Shown here piece by piece: positions 6,256 to 16,345 of a stretch of 16,345 nucleotides of DNA. Numbering within the stretch: the stretch's first letter is position 1; each line of letters opens with the position of its first letter. Both the position numbers and the translations under genes were made by a program. Origin of the DNA: JBMFOH01 sp049969715 [NCBI: bacterium] (lineage in GTDB: Bacteria > DUMJ01); assembly GCA_049969715.1 (NCBI GenBank), contig JBMFOH010000034.1, positions 1 to 16,345 on the forward strand. Reading direction: 5' to 3'. Below the pieces are notes generated by a model, which did no database searches, had not been told where the DNA came from, and worked only from the letters and a program-made list of their open reading frames with translations.

Positions 6256-7250
6256 TGAACTATAAGATAGTAAAACTACTACCACAGGATGTACTCCGTA
6301 TAAAAGTAGGGGAAGGAAGATTAGATAAAGTTTCAGCTATAATTCATTCGGATACCCTATTTTCTGCTATAGTAAATTGTTATGTAAAATTATTTGGGGA
6401 GGAAGGTCTGAATGACTTTATAAACAGTCTGTTGATATCATCGCTGTTCTACGGCTTACGGATATCTAATAGAACTGAAGATATACTTTTCCTGCCAAAA
6501 CCTATTGTAGCAATAAATAATATTACTAAAGAACTAAAAAGGATAGAATGGGTATCGGTTAATTTACTAAAGGATATAATATCCTCTTTCGATGGTAAGA
6601 AGGCCTATATTGATACTAATAGACTCTCTTTTTTAAATCCTAGATTTGTAATCTCCAAGGAGGAAGAATTTAGGACTTTACCTGAACAGATAGAGTTCAC
6701 TGATACTTCTCTAGAGCCAAAGGTGTCAATAGAGAGAAGTTCTAATACTGTTAGTAATTTATACTTCCAGGAAGAATTAGAGATTAAAAGTATTTCACTA
6801 AAGGATGGAGTAAAATTGTCTCTTTTCTTATACTTTATAACGAAAGATATAGATAGAAAATTTAAGGGGGTCCTAAACCTACTTACAGAGGAAGGTATCG
6901 GAGGAGAAAGGTCATCTGGAAAGGGAGTTTTTACTAATTGGGAAGAAGATATCATAGATATCTCTGATACTGGAGATTATGGGGTACTTCTGTCTCTAGC
7001 TACTCCTAGAAAAGAGGAAGTTAACAGTCTAGTATATTATGGACTTATAAAGAGAGATGGATTTATATATTATAACGGTCCAGTTGGCATAAAGAGAAAG
7101 ACTCACTTCAAGATATTAGAGGGTTCTCTAGTTAGGCTTCCATTCATTGGAGAAAATATAGAGGTTTCTCCGGTAGAAGATAAGAGAGTTATCTCTTATG
7201 GGAAAGGCTTACATTGGGCTTTGAAAGTGAGGGAGATTAATGAAAATTAA
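6255..7250 (+). CDS. csm4: Csm4, type III-A Cas5-like subunit
   Basis: This is the Cas5-type RAMP that holds the 5' handle of the crRNA and contacts Cas10 at the base of the complex (331 residues, normal length). Recognisable parts are HSDTLFSAI (31-39), PKVSIERSSNTVSNLYFQEEL (155-175) and the glycine-rich GIGGERSSGKG (214-224), all in the order seen in Csm4. A GGAG site sits eight bases before the ATG. The start overlaps the csm3 stop by one base and the end overlaps csm5 by 11 bases, so translation is probably coupled. No defect was seen. Confidence 0.94.
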   Translation: MNYKIVKLLPQDVLRIKVGEGRLDKVSAIIHSDTLFSAIVNCYVKLFGEEGLNDFINSLLISSLFYGLRISNRTEDILFLPKPIVAINNITKELKRIEWVSVNLLKDIISSFDGKKAYIDTNRLSFLNPRFVISKEEEFRTLPEQIEFTDTSLEPKVSIERSSNTVSNLYFQEELEIKSISLKDGVKLSLFLYFITKDIDRKFKGVLNLLTEEGIGGERSSGKGVFTNWEEDIIDISDTGDYGVLLSLATPRKEEVNSLVYYGLIKRDGFIYYNGPVGIKRKTHFKILEGSLVRLPFIGENIEVSPVEDKRVISYGKGLHWALKVREINEN

Positions 7251-8349
7251 GTTAAAGGTAAAAACTCCAACGTTTATAGGAAGTGGGGATTCTATATCTC
7301 CAACACTAGACTTTGTATTTGAAAGGGATCAAGTAATCTTATTAGATATAGATAAGTTAACAGACTGGCTCTATAAAAGTAACCAGGAAATTACTTTGGT
7401 AAAGGACCTAGCTCATCTTGTATCAAGAAGAGAGGGTAATATAGAGAGATTCTTAAGAGACTACAAATTAAATATAGCAGACTTCAAAAGAACTTCTTTA
7501 AGATTAGCGTTTCAGACAAGTGGTAGAGATATGAGTCAGATATTCAAAAAGATAGATATGCCTATTACAAATAGTTTAGGAGCTTATATCCCTGGAAGTA
7601 CTATAAAAGGATTAATAAGGTCTGCCTTTATTTTTCAGTTTATAAAGGATAATGGTGGATGGAAAAGGGTAAAAACTCAAACATATATAAGAGAAAACTA
7701 CCAAGGAAGAAACCGCTCTTATATAGGGGAAGATATATTTCGTAAAGAATTAGATAAAATTTATACAGAAGCTTTAAGATTTATTCAAGTTACAGATAGT
7801 AGTTGTTTGCCTTTAGAGAAATTACAGGTGTTCTTACTAGAAAGGATTACCAGAACTAATAAGCCTATACCAAAACTTATAATCGGGCTTCCCCAAAATA
7901 CTGAACTCTATCTAGAGATAAAGATACTTCCTGGTTTTAAAAAGGCAGAAATACCAGAATACTGGAAGAGTTTATTTGAAGAAGAAACCAAACTTATTAA
8001 TGTGCTCCAATATTATACATTCACTCTAATGGAACAAGAAAGAATGCTTATTGAGAAGTTACCTAACAGCAGAAGAGGACTACTTGTTACTTTTTACGCT
8101 AAATACATAGAGGAACAGACAAGAGCGATAAAAAACAGAGAGAAAAAGTCCCTTGTAAGGATAGGTTTTGGCAAGACATATTACTTCAATTCAATTGGTT
8201 ATTTCTTCACGGATGAAGAAAAAAGGATATTTAGGATAGGAGGAAACAGAGCCCTCTCTAACTCTCTATTTCCCTCTAGTAGGTGGATAGTAGAAAATAG
8301 TCAAGGAGAAAAGGAAATGCCAGGCTTCTGTTCGGTAGAAATTTTATAG
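7240..8349 (+). CDS. csm5: Csm5, type III-A filament-end subunit
   Basis: This Cas7-type RAMP caps the 3' end of the crRNA in the Csm complex (369 residues). It opens with a short strand and PTFIGSG (10-16). The characteristic RAMP segment AYIPGSTIKGLIRSAF lies at 115-130, and a glycine-containing RIGFGKTYYF motif comes near the C-terminus. It is the last gene of the plus-strand operon, with GAGGGAG five bases before the ATG, which lies inside the end of csm4. It stops 105 bases from cas2, which comes in on the other strand. The final residues look complete. A short antisense frame (8276-8401) overlaps its last 74 bases. Confidence 0.93.
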   Translation: MKIKLKVKTPTFIGSGDSISPTLDFVFERDQVILLDIDKLTDWLYKSNQEITLVKDLAHLVSRREGNIERFLRDYKLNIADFKRTSLRLAFQTSGRDMSQIFKKIDMPITNSLGAYIPGSTIKGLIRSAFIFQFIKDNGGWKRVKTQTYIRENYQGRNRSYIGEDIFRKELDKIYTEALRFIQVTDSSCLPLEKLQVFLLERITRTNKPIPKLIIGLPQNTELYLEIKILPGFKKAEIPEYWKSLFEEETKLINVLQYYTFTLMEQERMLIEKLPNSRRGLLVTFYAKYIEEQTRAIKNREKKSLVRIGFGKTYYFNSIGYFFTDEEKRIFRIGGNRALSNSLFPSSRWIVENSQGEKEMPGFCSVEIL

Positions 8350-8401
8350 AATCGTTGGTATCTATCAGGGTATTTTCTATGATAATCTTAATCTGCCCCA
8401 T
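8276..8401 (-). CDS. Possible 41-codon ORF or truncated gene start downstream of cas2
   Basis: On the minus strand a GGAGG (8413-8409) lies seven bases before an ATG at 8401, with a perfect TATAAT at 8430-8425. The frame starts MGQIKIIIENTLIDTNDS, which reads like the first strand of a real protein. It then crosses the csm5 stop, continues antisense to csm5 and ends at 8276. The first 17 codons lie in the intergenic gap. It may be the leftover start of a gene that once followed cas2 and was cut off when the csm operon was joined here, or a small peptide gene, or chance. It is too short to assign a family. Confidence 0.25.
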   Translation of the reverse strand: MGQIKIIIENTLIDTNDSIKFLPNRSLAFPFLLDYFLLSTY

Positions 8402-8454
8402 ATGTATACCTCCATCTTTTTTCTATTATATTTACAAATTTGGCTCCTTGTATA

Positions 8455-8718
8455 TTATATAAACCTTTGAAATCCTCCTTTACTTACCCCCATTATCTCC
8501 CTCATAGTATACTTCGTAGTTCTCATAATATAAAAGATTACCGAATCTTCTTCTGGATTGATTGTATTCATAAGTTCCATCTTTAGTTTTTCAAATTTTG
8601 CTTCAGTTATTTCTCCTTCTAAGACAGAGTTCTGAACCCACTCTAGATATTTTCTGCCAATCTTTAAAACCTTATTAACCCTCTCCTCATTAATATCATA
8701 TACCATAATGAGATACAT
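8455..8718 (-). CDS. cas2: Cas2, spacer integration subunit
   Basis: This small ferredoxin-fold protein of 87 residues is the central dimer of the Cas1-Cas2 integrase. It starts MYLIMVYDIN with the conserved aspartate D8. The segment RKYLEWVQNSVLEGEIT (23-39) is typical of Cas2 from I-B type loci. A second Met at residue 5 is possible as the start, but the first gives the usual YxIxxYDI strand. No clear Shine-Dalgarno is seen. The gene begins 19 bases after cas1 and is the last gene of the minus-strand operon. No terminator-like hairpin with a T run follows it. Confidence 0.95.
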   Translation of the reverse strand: MYLIMVYDINEERVNKVLKIGRKYLEWVQNSVLEGEITEAKFEKLKMELMNTINPEEDSVIFYIMRTTKYTMREIMGVSKGGFQRFI

Positions 8719-8737
8719 TTGTTATAAATTATGCCAG

Positions 8738-9733
8738 TTACCATTCAGAAACTAAAGGTTCATATTCTTCGTCACCTATAAGATGTTTTTCTAGCTTGTA
8801 TAATTCGAGTCTGATTAATCTCCTATATGATACTTCTCTTCCTATCTTCTTGTAGTTCACCGTAGTCTTTAATTTTTCTTCTAGTTTTTCTATAAAGATC
8901 TTCCTCCCTGATTCTTTAAGATAAATACCTCTAAGTTTCTCCTCAAAATCATCTGGGTTTATCATATTCTTGTTAAGTATATAAAAGATTACTCTATCTA
9001 CTATAATAGGCTTAAATACTTCCGCTATATCTAGATTTAAAGAGAATCTTCGAAAATTAGTAGTATGCAAGAATCCTATCCGTGGGTCTAAATGAGTCTT
9101 GTAGATTTCAGATAAAATATAAGTATATAGTAATGAGTTACCAAAACTAATCAGAGCATTCAGTCTATTTTCAGGCGGTCTTTTAGTCCTCTTATCCATA
9201 GAAAATTCTTCGCTATTTATGATTAAATCAAAAGAGGAATAGTACACCTCTCTTATATTACCCTCTATAGCCATTAAGCTCTCTATATCTTCTTGCTTAT
9301 CCAGTAACTCAGCTAACTCTTCAATCTTATCTATATAAGAAGATAGTTCCACACCTCTATTTAGATAATAGTTTAACACCTTTCTTATGTTTAATATAGC
9401 GCCAAAAACGAATCTGGTTGCCAATTTGAGTCTCTTTTCTGTATCTAGATAATGTCCTGCCTGTTTAAGAATCATATATCCAGAGTTATAGTGTTCTCTT
9501 GGATAGTAGCTTCCAACGTAATATCCATAGTAGTTATAGAAGTGTAAAATTACTTCATTTTGTGTGAAGAATTCTAGAATCTCTTTATTTAGAGTAACCT
9601 CTCCAAATAGGTGTATGTCTCTTGTATTTTCTATCGGTATATATTTGTAGTCCCCCTCCTCATTCTCAAAGTATATGGTATTCTGCTTTCTCTTTATCTC
9701 TCCATTAGAAAAGATATAAATGCTTTCGCTCAT
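8738..9733 (-). CDS. cas1: Cas1, spacer integrase (type I-B form)
   Basis: This is the metal-dependent integrase that joins prespacers to the leader-proximal repeat. From the chosen start it has 331 residues. The N-terminal strand domain (IYIFSNGEIKRK at 5-16) is followed by the helical catalytic domain, with E157 in IEGNIRE, H223 in GFLHTTNFRR and D235 in LNLDIAEVFKP. The start is taken as the ATG at 9733, which overlaps the cas4 stop as ATGA and gives the usual I-B Cas1 N-terminus. An in-frame TTG at 9742 would add only three residues. cas4 lies directly upstream and cas2 follows after 19 bases. Nothing is missing. Confidence 0.96.
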   Translation of the reverse strand: MSESIYIFSNGEIKRKQNTIYFENEEGDYKYIPIENTRDIHLFGEVTLNKEILEFFTQNEVILHFYNYYGYYVGSYYPREHYNSGYMILKQAGHYLDTEKRLKLATRFVFGAILNIRKVLNYYLNRGVELSSYIDKIEELAELLDKQEDIESLMAIEGNIREVYYSSFDLIINSEEFSMDKRTKRPPENRLNALISFGNSLLYTYILSEIYKTHLDPRIGFLHTTNFRRFSLNLDIAEVFKPIIVDRVIFYILNKNMINPDDFEEKLRGIYLKESGRKIFIEKLEEKLKTTVNYKKIGREVSYRRLIRLELYKLEKHLIGDEEYEPLVSEW

Positions 9734-10227
9734 GACCAGCAAAACTCCCTATACGCACAGTTAGTGCAATATTTAATCCTCCTAGCTGGAGGGGGAAGAG
9801 GATTCTGAATAATAGCTTCAATATCTCTAAACATCTTTTTAAGTTTTTCTTCTAATTCAGCGTCCAATTCCATAGGAATCCTTTTTCTCTCTTTAGGAAA
9901 TAAGAGGACTCCTTTTGCTATAACTCCAATCTCTTTTAGTCTATACAGATAAAAGGCAAGTTGAAGCTTTGCGCTTTCTTCAGCTCTTGAAGTTTTCTTT
10001 ATCTCTCCCACCAATAGACTTTCGTCCTTCACTTTTATAAGGTCTATCACCATATCTTCAAGCTCTATCTTCTTTCTATCCCTATCATAGCTTTCATTAT
10101 CAATTAGTCTGCCCATCTCTATGAATGGATGGTCCTGGTCAGGGATAATTTGCCTAGACATAAGCCAGGTCTGTCTAAGGCAGATAGAATAGCTCTGTAT
10201 TATAGTACCAGTAATTTGGACTACCAT
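9730..10227 (-). CDS. cas4: Cas4, RecB-like nuclease for prespacer processing
   Basis: This 165-residue PD-(D/E)XK exonuclease with an iron-sulfur cluster trims prespacers and helps select those with a correct PAM. Cluster cysteines are C16 and the C-terminal set C154, C157 and C163. Nuclease residues include H33, D62 (VIDLIKV), E75-x-K77 (GEIKK) and QLAFYLY (89-95). Length and layout match the short Cas4 of type I-B loci. The start overlaps the end of cas3 by 7 bases and the stop overlaps the cas1 ATG, so the three genes are probably coupled. No strong ribosome site is present at the usual distance, in keeping with coupling. Confidence 0.95.
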   Translation of the reverse strand: MVVQITGTIIQSYSICLRQTWLMSRQIIPDQDHPFIEMGRLIDNESYDRDRKKIELEDMVIDLIKVKDESLLVGEIKKTSRAEESAKLQLAFYLYRLKEIGVIAKGVLLFPKERKRIPMELDAELEEKLKKMFRDIEAIIQNPLPPPARRIKYCTNCAYREFCWS

Positions 10228-12596
10228 AGTAGTACCGTGTCTCCTTTAGGCTTAAACCCTGTTATCTTGTCATAATATTCAGAAAGAGAATTTTTACTTA
10301 CATAACCAAAACCATTGATTATTGGGGGTATGTTTTCTACATTTATAGGGACGGATATTACATATTTATAGAAATCTGTCTTTATCTTACTAAACTCGAT
10401 CCTGCGTTCTATAAGGTCTTTAATCTCCTTAATTTCAGAAAATCTCTTCCATATATTTTCTGCATCATCATTTAATTCTATAAATACTTCAAGTTTTGGG
10501 TAATCTTCATCTATCAACTTAAAATCCTCAATCCCTTTTGTTTCATCAGTACTATTGTATTTTAGTCTATAGATTGCACTAATAAACTCATCAGATATAT
10601 CGGTAGACTTCTTCTTTTGAACTTCCAGATAGTATGAGTTAACTATATCCAAAAATTCTCTTTCTTCTACTGTTTCTCTTTGGGATAAGATTCTAACTGT
10701 TATATCTAGGAGTAGAGGATCGTATATATAAGAGGCATAGGATCTTTTGTCATCCTTTAGATATACAACTATCGTCTTTCCTTTTTCACCCCAATTTCTA
10801 TTGCATCTTCCCACCGCCTGAATCACCGAATCTAATGGAGCCATATCTCTATATACTACGTCAAAGTCAATATCAACACCAGCCTCAACAAGCTGAGTGG
10901 TAACAGCTAATCTAGCCTTTTTCTTTTTTATCATTTCTATGCGTTTTAGCCTATCATAGGGAGTTAGATGTGATGACATATAGATAATCTCTTCATTAGT
11001 TTTCTCCTTCAAAAGATTGTAAAAGTTTCCTGCAGAAGTTATCGTATTTAGTACAAATAGATAGCTTTTATTATCCTGAAGTTCTATATTTTCTATAAAT
11101 TCTTCTAGGGTTATCTTTTTGTCTAGTTGAATCTTTAATACTACTCTGTCCATCTGTCTAAAGTATTTTTCTACATCTACTAATGAGTACATCTTTTCCC
11201 TTGGGATAATCAATGGTTGGGTTGCAGTAACAAATATTATGTAGACGTTTAGGTTCTTAGTAAGGGCTATAAATAACTCTCTCAGTAAGAGCCAGTATTT
11301 AAATGGAATTGATTGTACCTCATCTAGAATAATAATACTCCCAGCTAACCGATGAAATCTAAGTAAGAGTCTATTTCTATTTGAAATAAGGGTATGAAAG
11401 AGTTGAACAAATGTTGTAACTATGATTTCTGAGTTCCATCCCTCGATGAGTAATCTTGCCTCTTCTGGCTCAAACTCGTTATCCTCTGTCTTATAGTAGA
11501 TGTCTGATAGGTGATGGTGCTTTATTAGTATGTCTGTATCTAAGGGGATATCGCTAGTTTTAAGGATATTCTCTATCTCCTTTGCGTTCTGGTCTATTAT
11601 GCTTAAGAACGGAAGAGAGTATATAATACGAGGTATATACCCATTTTCTCTATAAATCTTATCCCTAAGCTTTAAAGCAAAAGCTAGAGATGTAAACGTC
11701 TTGCCAAGCCCAGTAGGAAGATTTAGAGAGTATATCTTCTGGTTTAGGTCTATATTAGTATTGATTACCTCTCTGTAAGCTTCTTCTCGCAACTGATTTA
11801 TGTATATATCCTTATATTCTTTGGTTGATTTATACCTATCTACTATAAGGTAAGGAAGCTCTAGTTTTCTTCGCTCTAGTATACTTTTAATGCCTACATC
11901 ATTTTTATCCGCATCAATAAGAAGAGAAAATACCAGGTTAGATAATAAATACATCTCTATATTTTTCTCCTGTTCTAGTTTTCTAAATTTCCTCCTAAGA
12001 ATCTTAAGATGCTCTTTTGTATAGGAGACGCTATCTCTTAGCCTCTCTTTATTCAGATTTAGCGTAAATCCATTCCTTTGTAAGATCTCTATAAGGGTAG
12101 AAAACTTCTCACTATTGATACTATCTATCTGTTTATAGAGAAGATCTTCATCATCATTGTCTAGGATAGATTCTGATGTAATATCCTCTAGGTCTCCATG
12201 GTGTCTTTTTATAGAGAGAAAGGCTATAAATGCAAGGAGTAATTTTTGTTCTTCACTTAAACTTCCATTCTCTTTAAATTCGTCTAATGTAACAAGGAAA
12301 GAAGCTACAGAAGAAAGGAGTGAATGATGGGTCTCTTTCATACACTTAAGTTTACTCTGTTTTGCCTCATCGGAGAAGAGATATTCCTGAAAATATCCAG
12401 TAGCCTTACCTAAATCATGGCACAGACTACAGACTTTGACTAATCTTTTTATCTCATCCTTTTTAAATAAATGCAAATCTTTTAAAGGAATTTCCTCTAG
12501 ATTCTTAATTGCCAAGTTAGCAACGTTTATTAGGTGTGTTTCTAAGGGTTTATCAGGGTGGGAGTATAGTCTAGAAGAGATAGATACAGGTTCCAT
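10221..12596 (-). CDS. cas3: Cas3, HD nuclease-helicase
   Basis: This is the DNA-degrading enzyme recruited by the I-B Cascade (791 residues, single chain). The N-terminal HD domain shows H21, H60-D61 (SLCHDLGK), H90-H91 and H132-H133. The SF2 helicase follows: motif I PTGLGKT (294-300), motif II DEVQ (425-428), motif III TAT (457-459), motif V EAGVDID (571-577) and motif VI QAVGRCNR (593-600). A C-terminal accessory part completes it. All key residues are present. Purine-rich GGGAAGGGG precedes the ATG, which sits 26 bases inside the end of cas5; the end overlaps cas4 by 7 bases. Confidence 0.96.
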   Translation of the reverse strand: MEPVSISSRLYSHPDKPLETHLINVANLAIKNLEEIPLKDLHLFKKDEIKRLVKVCSLCHDLGKATGYFQEYLFSDEAKQSKLKCMKETHHSLLSSVASFLVTLDEFKENGSLSEEQKLLLAFIAFLSIKRHHGDLEDITSESILDNDDEDLLYKQIDSINSEKFSTLIEILQRNGFTLNLNKERLRDSVSYTKEHLKILRRKFRKLEQEKNIEMYLLSNLVFSLLIDADKNDVGIKSILERRKLELPYLIVDRYKSTKEYKDIYINQLREEAYREVINTNIDLNQKIYSLNLPTGLGKTFTSLAFALKLRDKIYRENGYIPRIIYSLPFLSIIDQNAKEIENILKTSDIPLDTDILIKHHHLSDIYYKTEDNEFEPEEARLLIEGWNSEIIVTTFVQLFHTLISNRNRLLLRFHRLAGSIIILDEVQSIPFKYWLLLRELFIALTKNLNVYIIFVTATQPLIIPREKMYSLVDVEKYFRQMDRVVLKIQLDKKITLEEFIENIELQDNKSYLFVLNTITSAGNFYNLLKEKTNEEIIYMSSHLTPYDRLKRIEMIKKKKARLAVTTQLVEAGVDIDFDVVYRDMAPLDSVIQAVGRCNRNWGEKGKTIVVYLKDDKRSYASYIYDPLLLDITVRILSQRETVEEREFLDIVNSYYLEVQKKKSTDISDEFISAIYRLKYNSTDETKGIEDFKLIDEDYPKLEVFIELNDDAENIWKRFSEIKEIKDLIERRIEFSKIKTDFYKYVISVPINVENIPPIINGFGYVSKNSLSEYYDKITGFKPKGDTVLLW

Positions 12597-13284
12597 CTTC
12601 CCCTTCCCAGATATCCTTTACTTTTGCTATTATCTTATTACCCTGAGATTCGTAGAGAATATCTTCGTACTTTAGTACTATCCGGTCTTGATCCATATCT
12701 ACCGGGATTCTCTCTTTAAAATACCTATTACCCTCTTTAAGTTTTAATCCTTCTATAAGAATAGAGGTTGGTATAATAGATGAGACTTCTGCTTCTCCTT
12801 CTTCCCTTTTCCTAAACTCTAAGGTCCCAAAATAACTAAAGTCTGCAAGAAGTTCGCTTAAGCCTAGGGAGACAGTAAAGAAAGTCTTATGAGATTTTAT
12901 ATTTTTTGCTAGCCTATCAAAGATCTCATCTTCCCTATGTGAGACATAAATCCTATAGGCAGGATCCTTTACAAATTCACTAGGTATTTGAGTTCTTGCT
13001 TCATGAGTTCCCTTCTTTGTTGGACGCCAGAAATTTCCTTTGGTGTTTATATAGTTTAATCCAAGTCGTACTTTCTTTATTGGCTTTAGGATTTGTATTG
13101 CTATAGCGCATTTGTCCCTAGAGAATACTCTTAGATAATCATTTTTATCGCATCCTATGATAGCCCCTAATATACCTTTTACAGTAGGAGGGGGAGGAAA
13201 GGAGAACGTTAGCAGAGAAGATGTGGTATAGAATCTTTTAAAGTGAGCAAAATCTCCCCATATATCAAATATTAAGATCTTCAT
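12571..13284 (-). CDS. cas5: Cas5, type I-B Cascade subunit
   Basis: This RAMP subunit of 237 residues holds the 5' crRNA handle in the I-B Cascade. The N-terminal strand and DIWGDFAHFK (7-16) are followed by the conserved Cas5 segment FSFPPPPTVKGILGAIIG (27-44). In I-B loci Cas5 is not the crRNA-processing enzyme, and Cas6 fills that role here. AGGAGG lies five bases before the ATG. cas7 ends nine bases upstream, and the gene overlaps cas3 by 26 bases, the longest overlap in the operon. Length is typical of the Cas5h form. Confidence 0.94.
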   Translation of the reverse strand: MKILIFDIWGDFAHFKRFYTTSSLLTFSFPPPPTVKGILGAIIGCDKNDYLRVFSRDKCAIAIQILKPIKKVRLGLNYINTKGNFWRPTKKGTHEARTQIPSEFVKDPAYRIYVSHREDEIFDRLAKNIKSHKTFFTVSLGLSELLADFSYFGTLEFRKREEGEAEVSSIIPTSILIEGLKLKEGNRYFKERIPVDMDQDRIVLKYEDILYESQGNKIIAKVKDIWEGEDGTCIYLF

Positions 13285-13293
13285 CTTTGCCTC

Positions 13294-14205
13294 CTAAAAA
13301 GGAAGCTCTTCTAGTGTAACTCCAGTAAGGGCTCCTTGGAAAGAAACCTTTTGACTATTAAGTGACAATTGAACCCTGTCGTCTATCTTGTATCTTATTT
13401 TAAGAATGCTATCTTTATTCATGTCTAAAATCTTTGCTAATTCGGTTATATCAAGTACTCCATCAGTTATATCTCTTATCTTTTCATCGTTTTTATCAGA
13501 GATAAACCTTATTCTTTTGTCTAGCTCTCCTATATGGTAGTTCTCTTCTTTATGAATCACTTGCAAAAGTAATCTGGGCATCTGTCCAACCTTAGATGTA
13601 GAGATAAGATTCTTAGTTCCATTCCAGATAGCTTCCAATAACAACTCTACATCTTCTTCTGTTAGAGGTATATTCTGGGATTTCACTGCGTTTTCATTTA
13701 CAATACCATAGAAGACGATAAGAGAATAGGGGAGTATATATTTTTCAGTAAAAGTTCCTTGTCTTCTATCTTGAGCAGATGGCATTACAGTAGTTCCTTT
13801 TATATAGGCCATATCGATTCTATGAAGTGAGTGGCCGTATTTAAATTGGACAGGACCAGTTAAAGTCATTGTCTTATCTTTTACCGCAGTGGTAGCTCCA
13901 AAAAGTCTTACATCTATACATTTCTCGATAAGTTCGTTGTTATCCTTGAATTCTTCTAACCTCTTCTCCTTAGTTCTTAAGTTTCCGTCATCTTCTCTTA
14001 TCTCTCTTATAAACACCTCTTTACCTTTGTAATCAAAGAGATAATCCCTAACAGTCCTCTTTAGTCTAACATCGGTAACAATATTGATGCCAGTTTCTTC
14101 GTCTATACGTGGCTTATTCTCATCTAGAGGATCTCCGTTAGGATTAATATTCGTAGCATCATACAAGAATAAAATTTCTGAGCGATTCTTAACTATTTCA
14201 CTCAT
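13294..14205 (-). CDS. cas7: Cas7 (Csh2 family), type I-B Cascade backbone
   Basis: This is the repeated backbone subunit that coats the crRNA spacer in the I-B Cascade (303 residues). Family marks are NINPNGDP (19-26), VTDVRLKRTVRD (43-54), DVRLFGA (98-104) and LTGPVQFKYGHSLHR (115-129), all typical of Csh2-type Cas7. A strong GGAGGAGGT lies just before the ATG, within the end of cas8b, in line with the high copy number of this subunit in the complex. The gap to cas8b is three bases and to cas5 nine bases. No defect was seen. Confidence 0.95.
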   Translation of the reverse strand: MSEIVKNRSEILFLYDATNINPNGDPLDENKPRIDEETGINIVTDVRLKRTVRDYLFDYKGKEVFIREIREDDGNLRTKEKRLEEFKDNNELIEKCIDVRLFGATTAVKDKTMTLTGPVQFKYGHSLHRIDMAYIKGTTVMPSAQDRRQGTFTEKYILPYSLIVFYGIVNENAVKSQNIPLTEEDVELLLEAIWNGTKNLISTSKVGQMPRLLLQVIHKEENYHIGELDKRIRFISDKNDEKIRDITDGVLDITELAKILDMNKDSILKIRYKIDDRVQLSLNSQKVSFQGALTGVTLEELPF

Positions 14206-14208
14206 TTT

Positions 14209-16345
<2,137 letters not shown>

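Noticed and set aside
6605-6955. 116-codon open frame antisense to csm4
   Set aside because: It lies wholly inside a well-supported csm4 gene, has no ribosome site and reads as low-complexity Ser/Leu-rich protein. Other antisense frames over cas genes were dropped for the same reasons.

Overview
The window holds a CRISPR-Cas defence locus from a low-GC bacterium (about one-third GC by eye). The control signals are bacterial: strong GGAGG ribosome binding sites, TATAAT -10 boxes, and TTG, GTG and ATG starts. The proteins are rich in Lys, Glu and Ile, and arginine is mostly AGA/AGG. The Cas set resembles those of thermophilic bacteria such as Thermotogota, Dictyoglomota and thermophilic Firmicutes. 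That is a family-level impression, and the species cannot be fixed from the sequence.

Layout. (1) At 1-113 is the leader end of a CRISPR array with two 30-bp repeats and a 37-bp spacer. It is read leftwards off the window edge. Its leader (114 to about 211) carries a well-formed promoter. (2) At 212-434 is a gene-free stretch with an inverted repeat, a 9-bp hairpin and a short heptamer tandem repeat. (3) At 435-1655 (minus) is a CARF-HEPN RNase of the Csm6/TIGR02710 type. (4) A divergent promoter region (1656-1777) has two extended -10 promoters and a direct repeat between them. (5) At 1778-2599 (plus) is an unrecognised protein with an N-terminal zinc-finger motif and a PH-like C-terminus. 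(6) At 2680-8349 (plus) is a complete type III-A effector operon, cas10-csm2-csm3-csm4-csm5. (7) From 16345 down to 8455 (minus) is a type I-B operon, cas6-cas8b-cas7-cas5-cas3-cas4-cas1-cas2, with cas6 cut by the window edge. The two operons meet tail to tail around 8350-8454.

How the parts work together (inference from family knowledge). Cas4-Cas1-Cas2 would insert spacers at the leader end of the array. The single Cas6 would process transcripts for both effectors, since the Csm operon has no cas6 of its own. The I-B Cascade (Cas8b-Cas7-Cas5) with Cas3 destroys DNA. The Csm complex senses target RNA, and its Cas10 keeps both the HD residues and a GGDD cyclase motif. It should therefore make cyclic oligoadenylates that switch on the CARF-HEPN RNase. 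The zinc-finger/PH-like protein is the least explained gene and lies exactly between the signal-maker (cas10) and the presumed signal-responder. No broken cas gene was seen.
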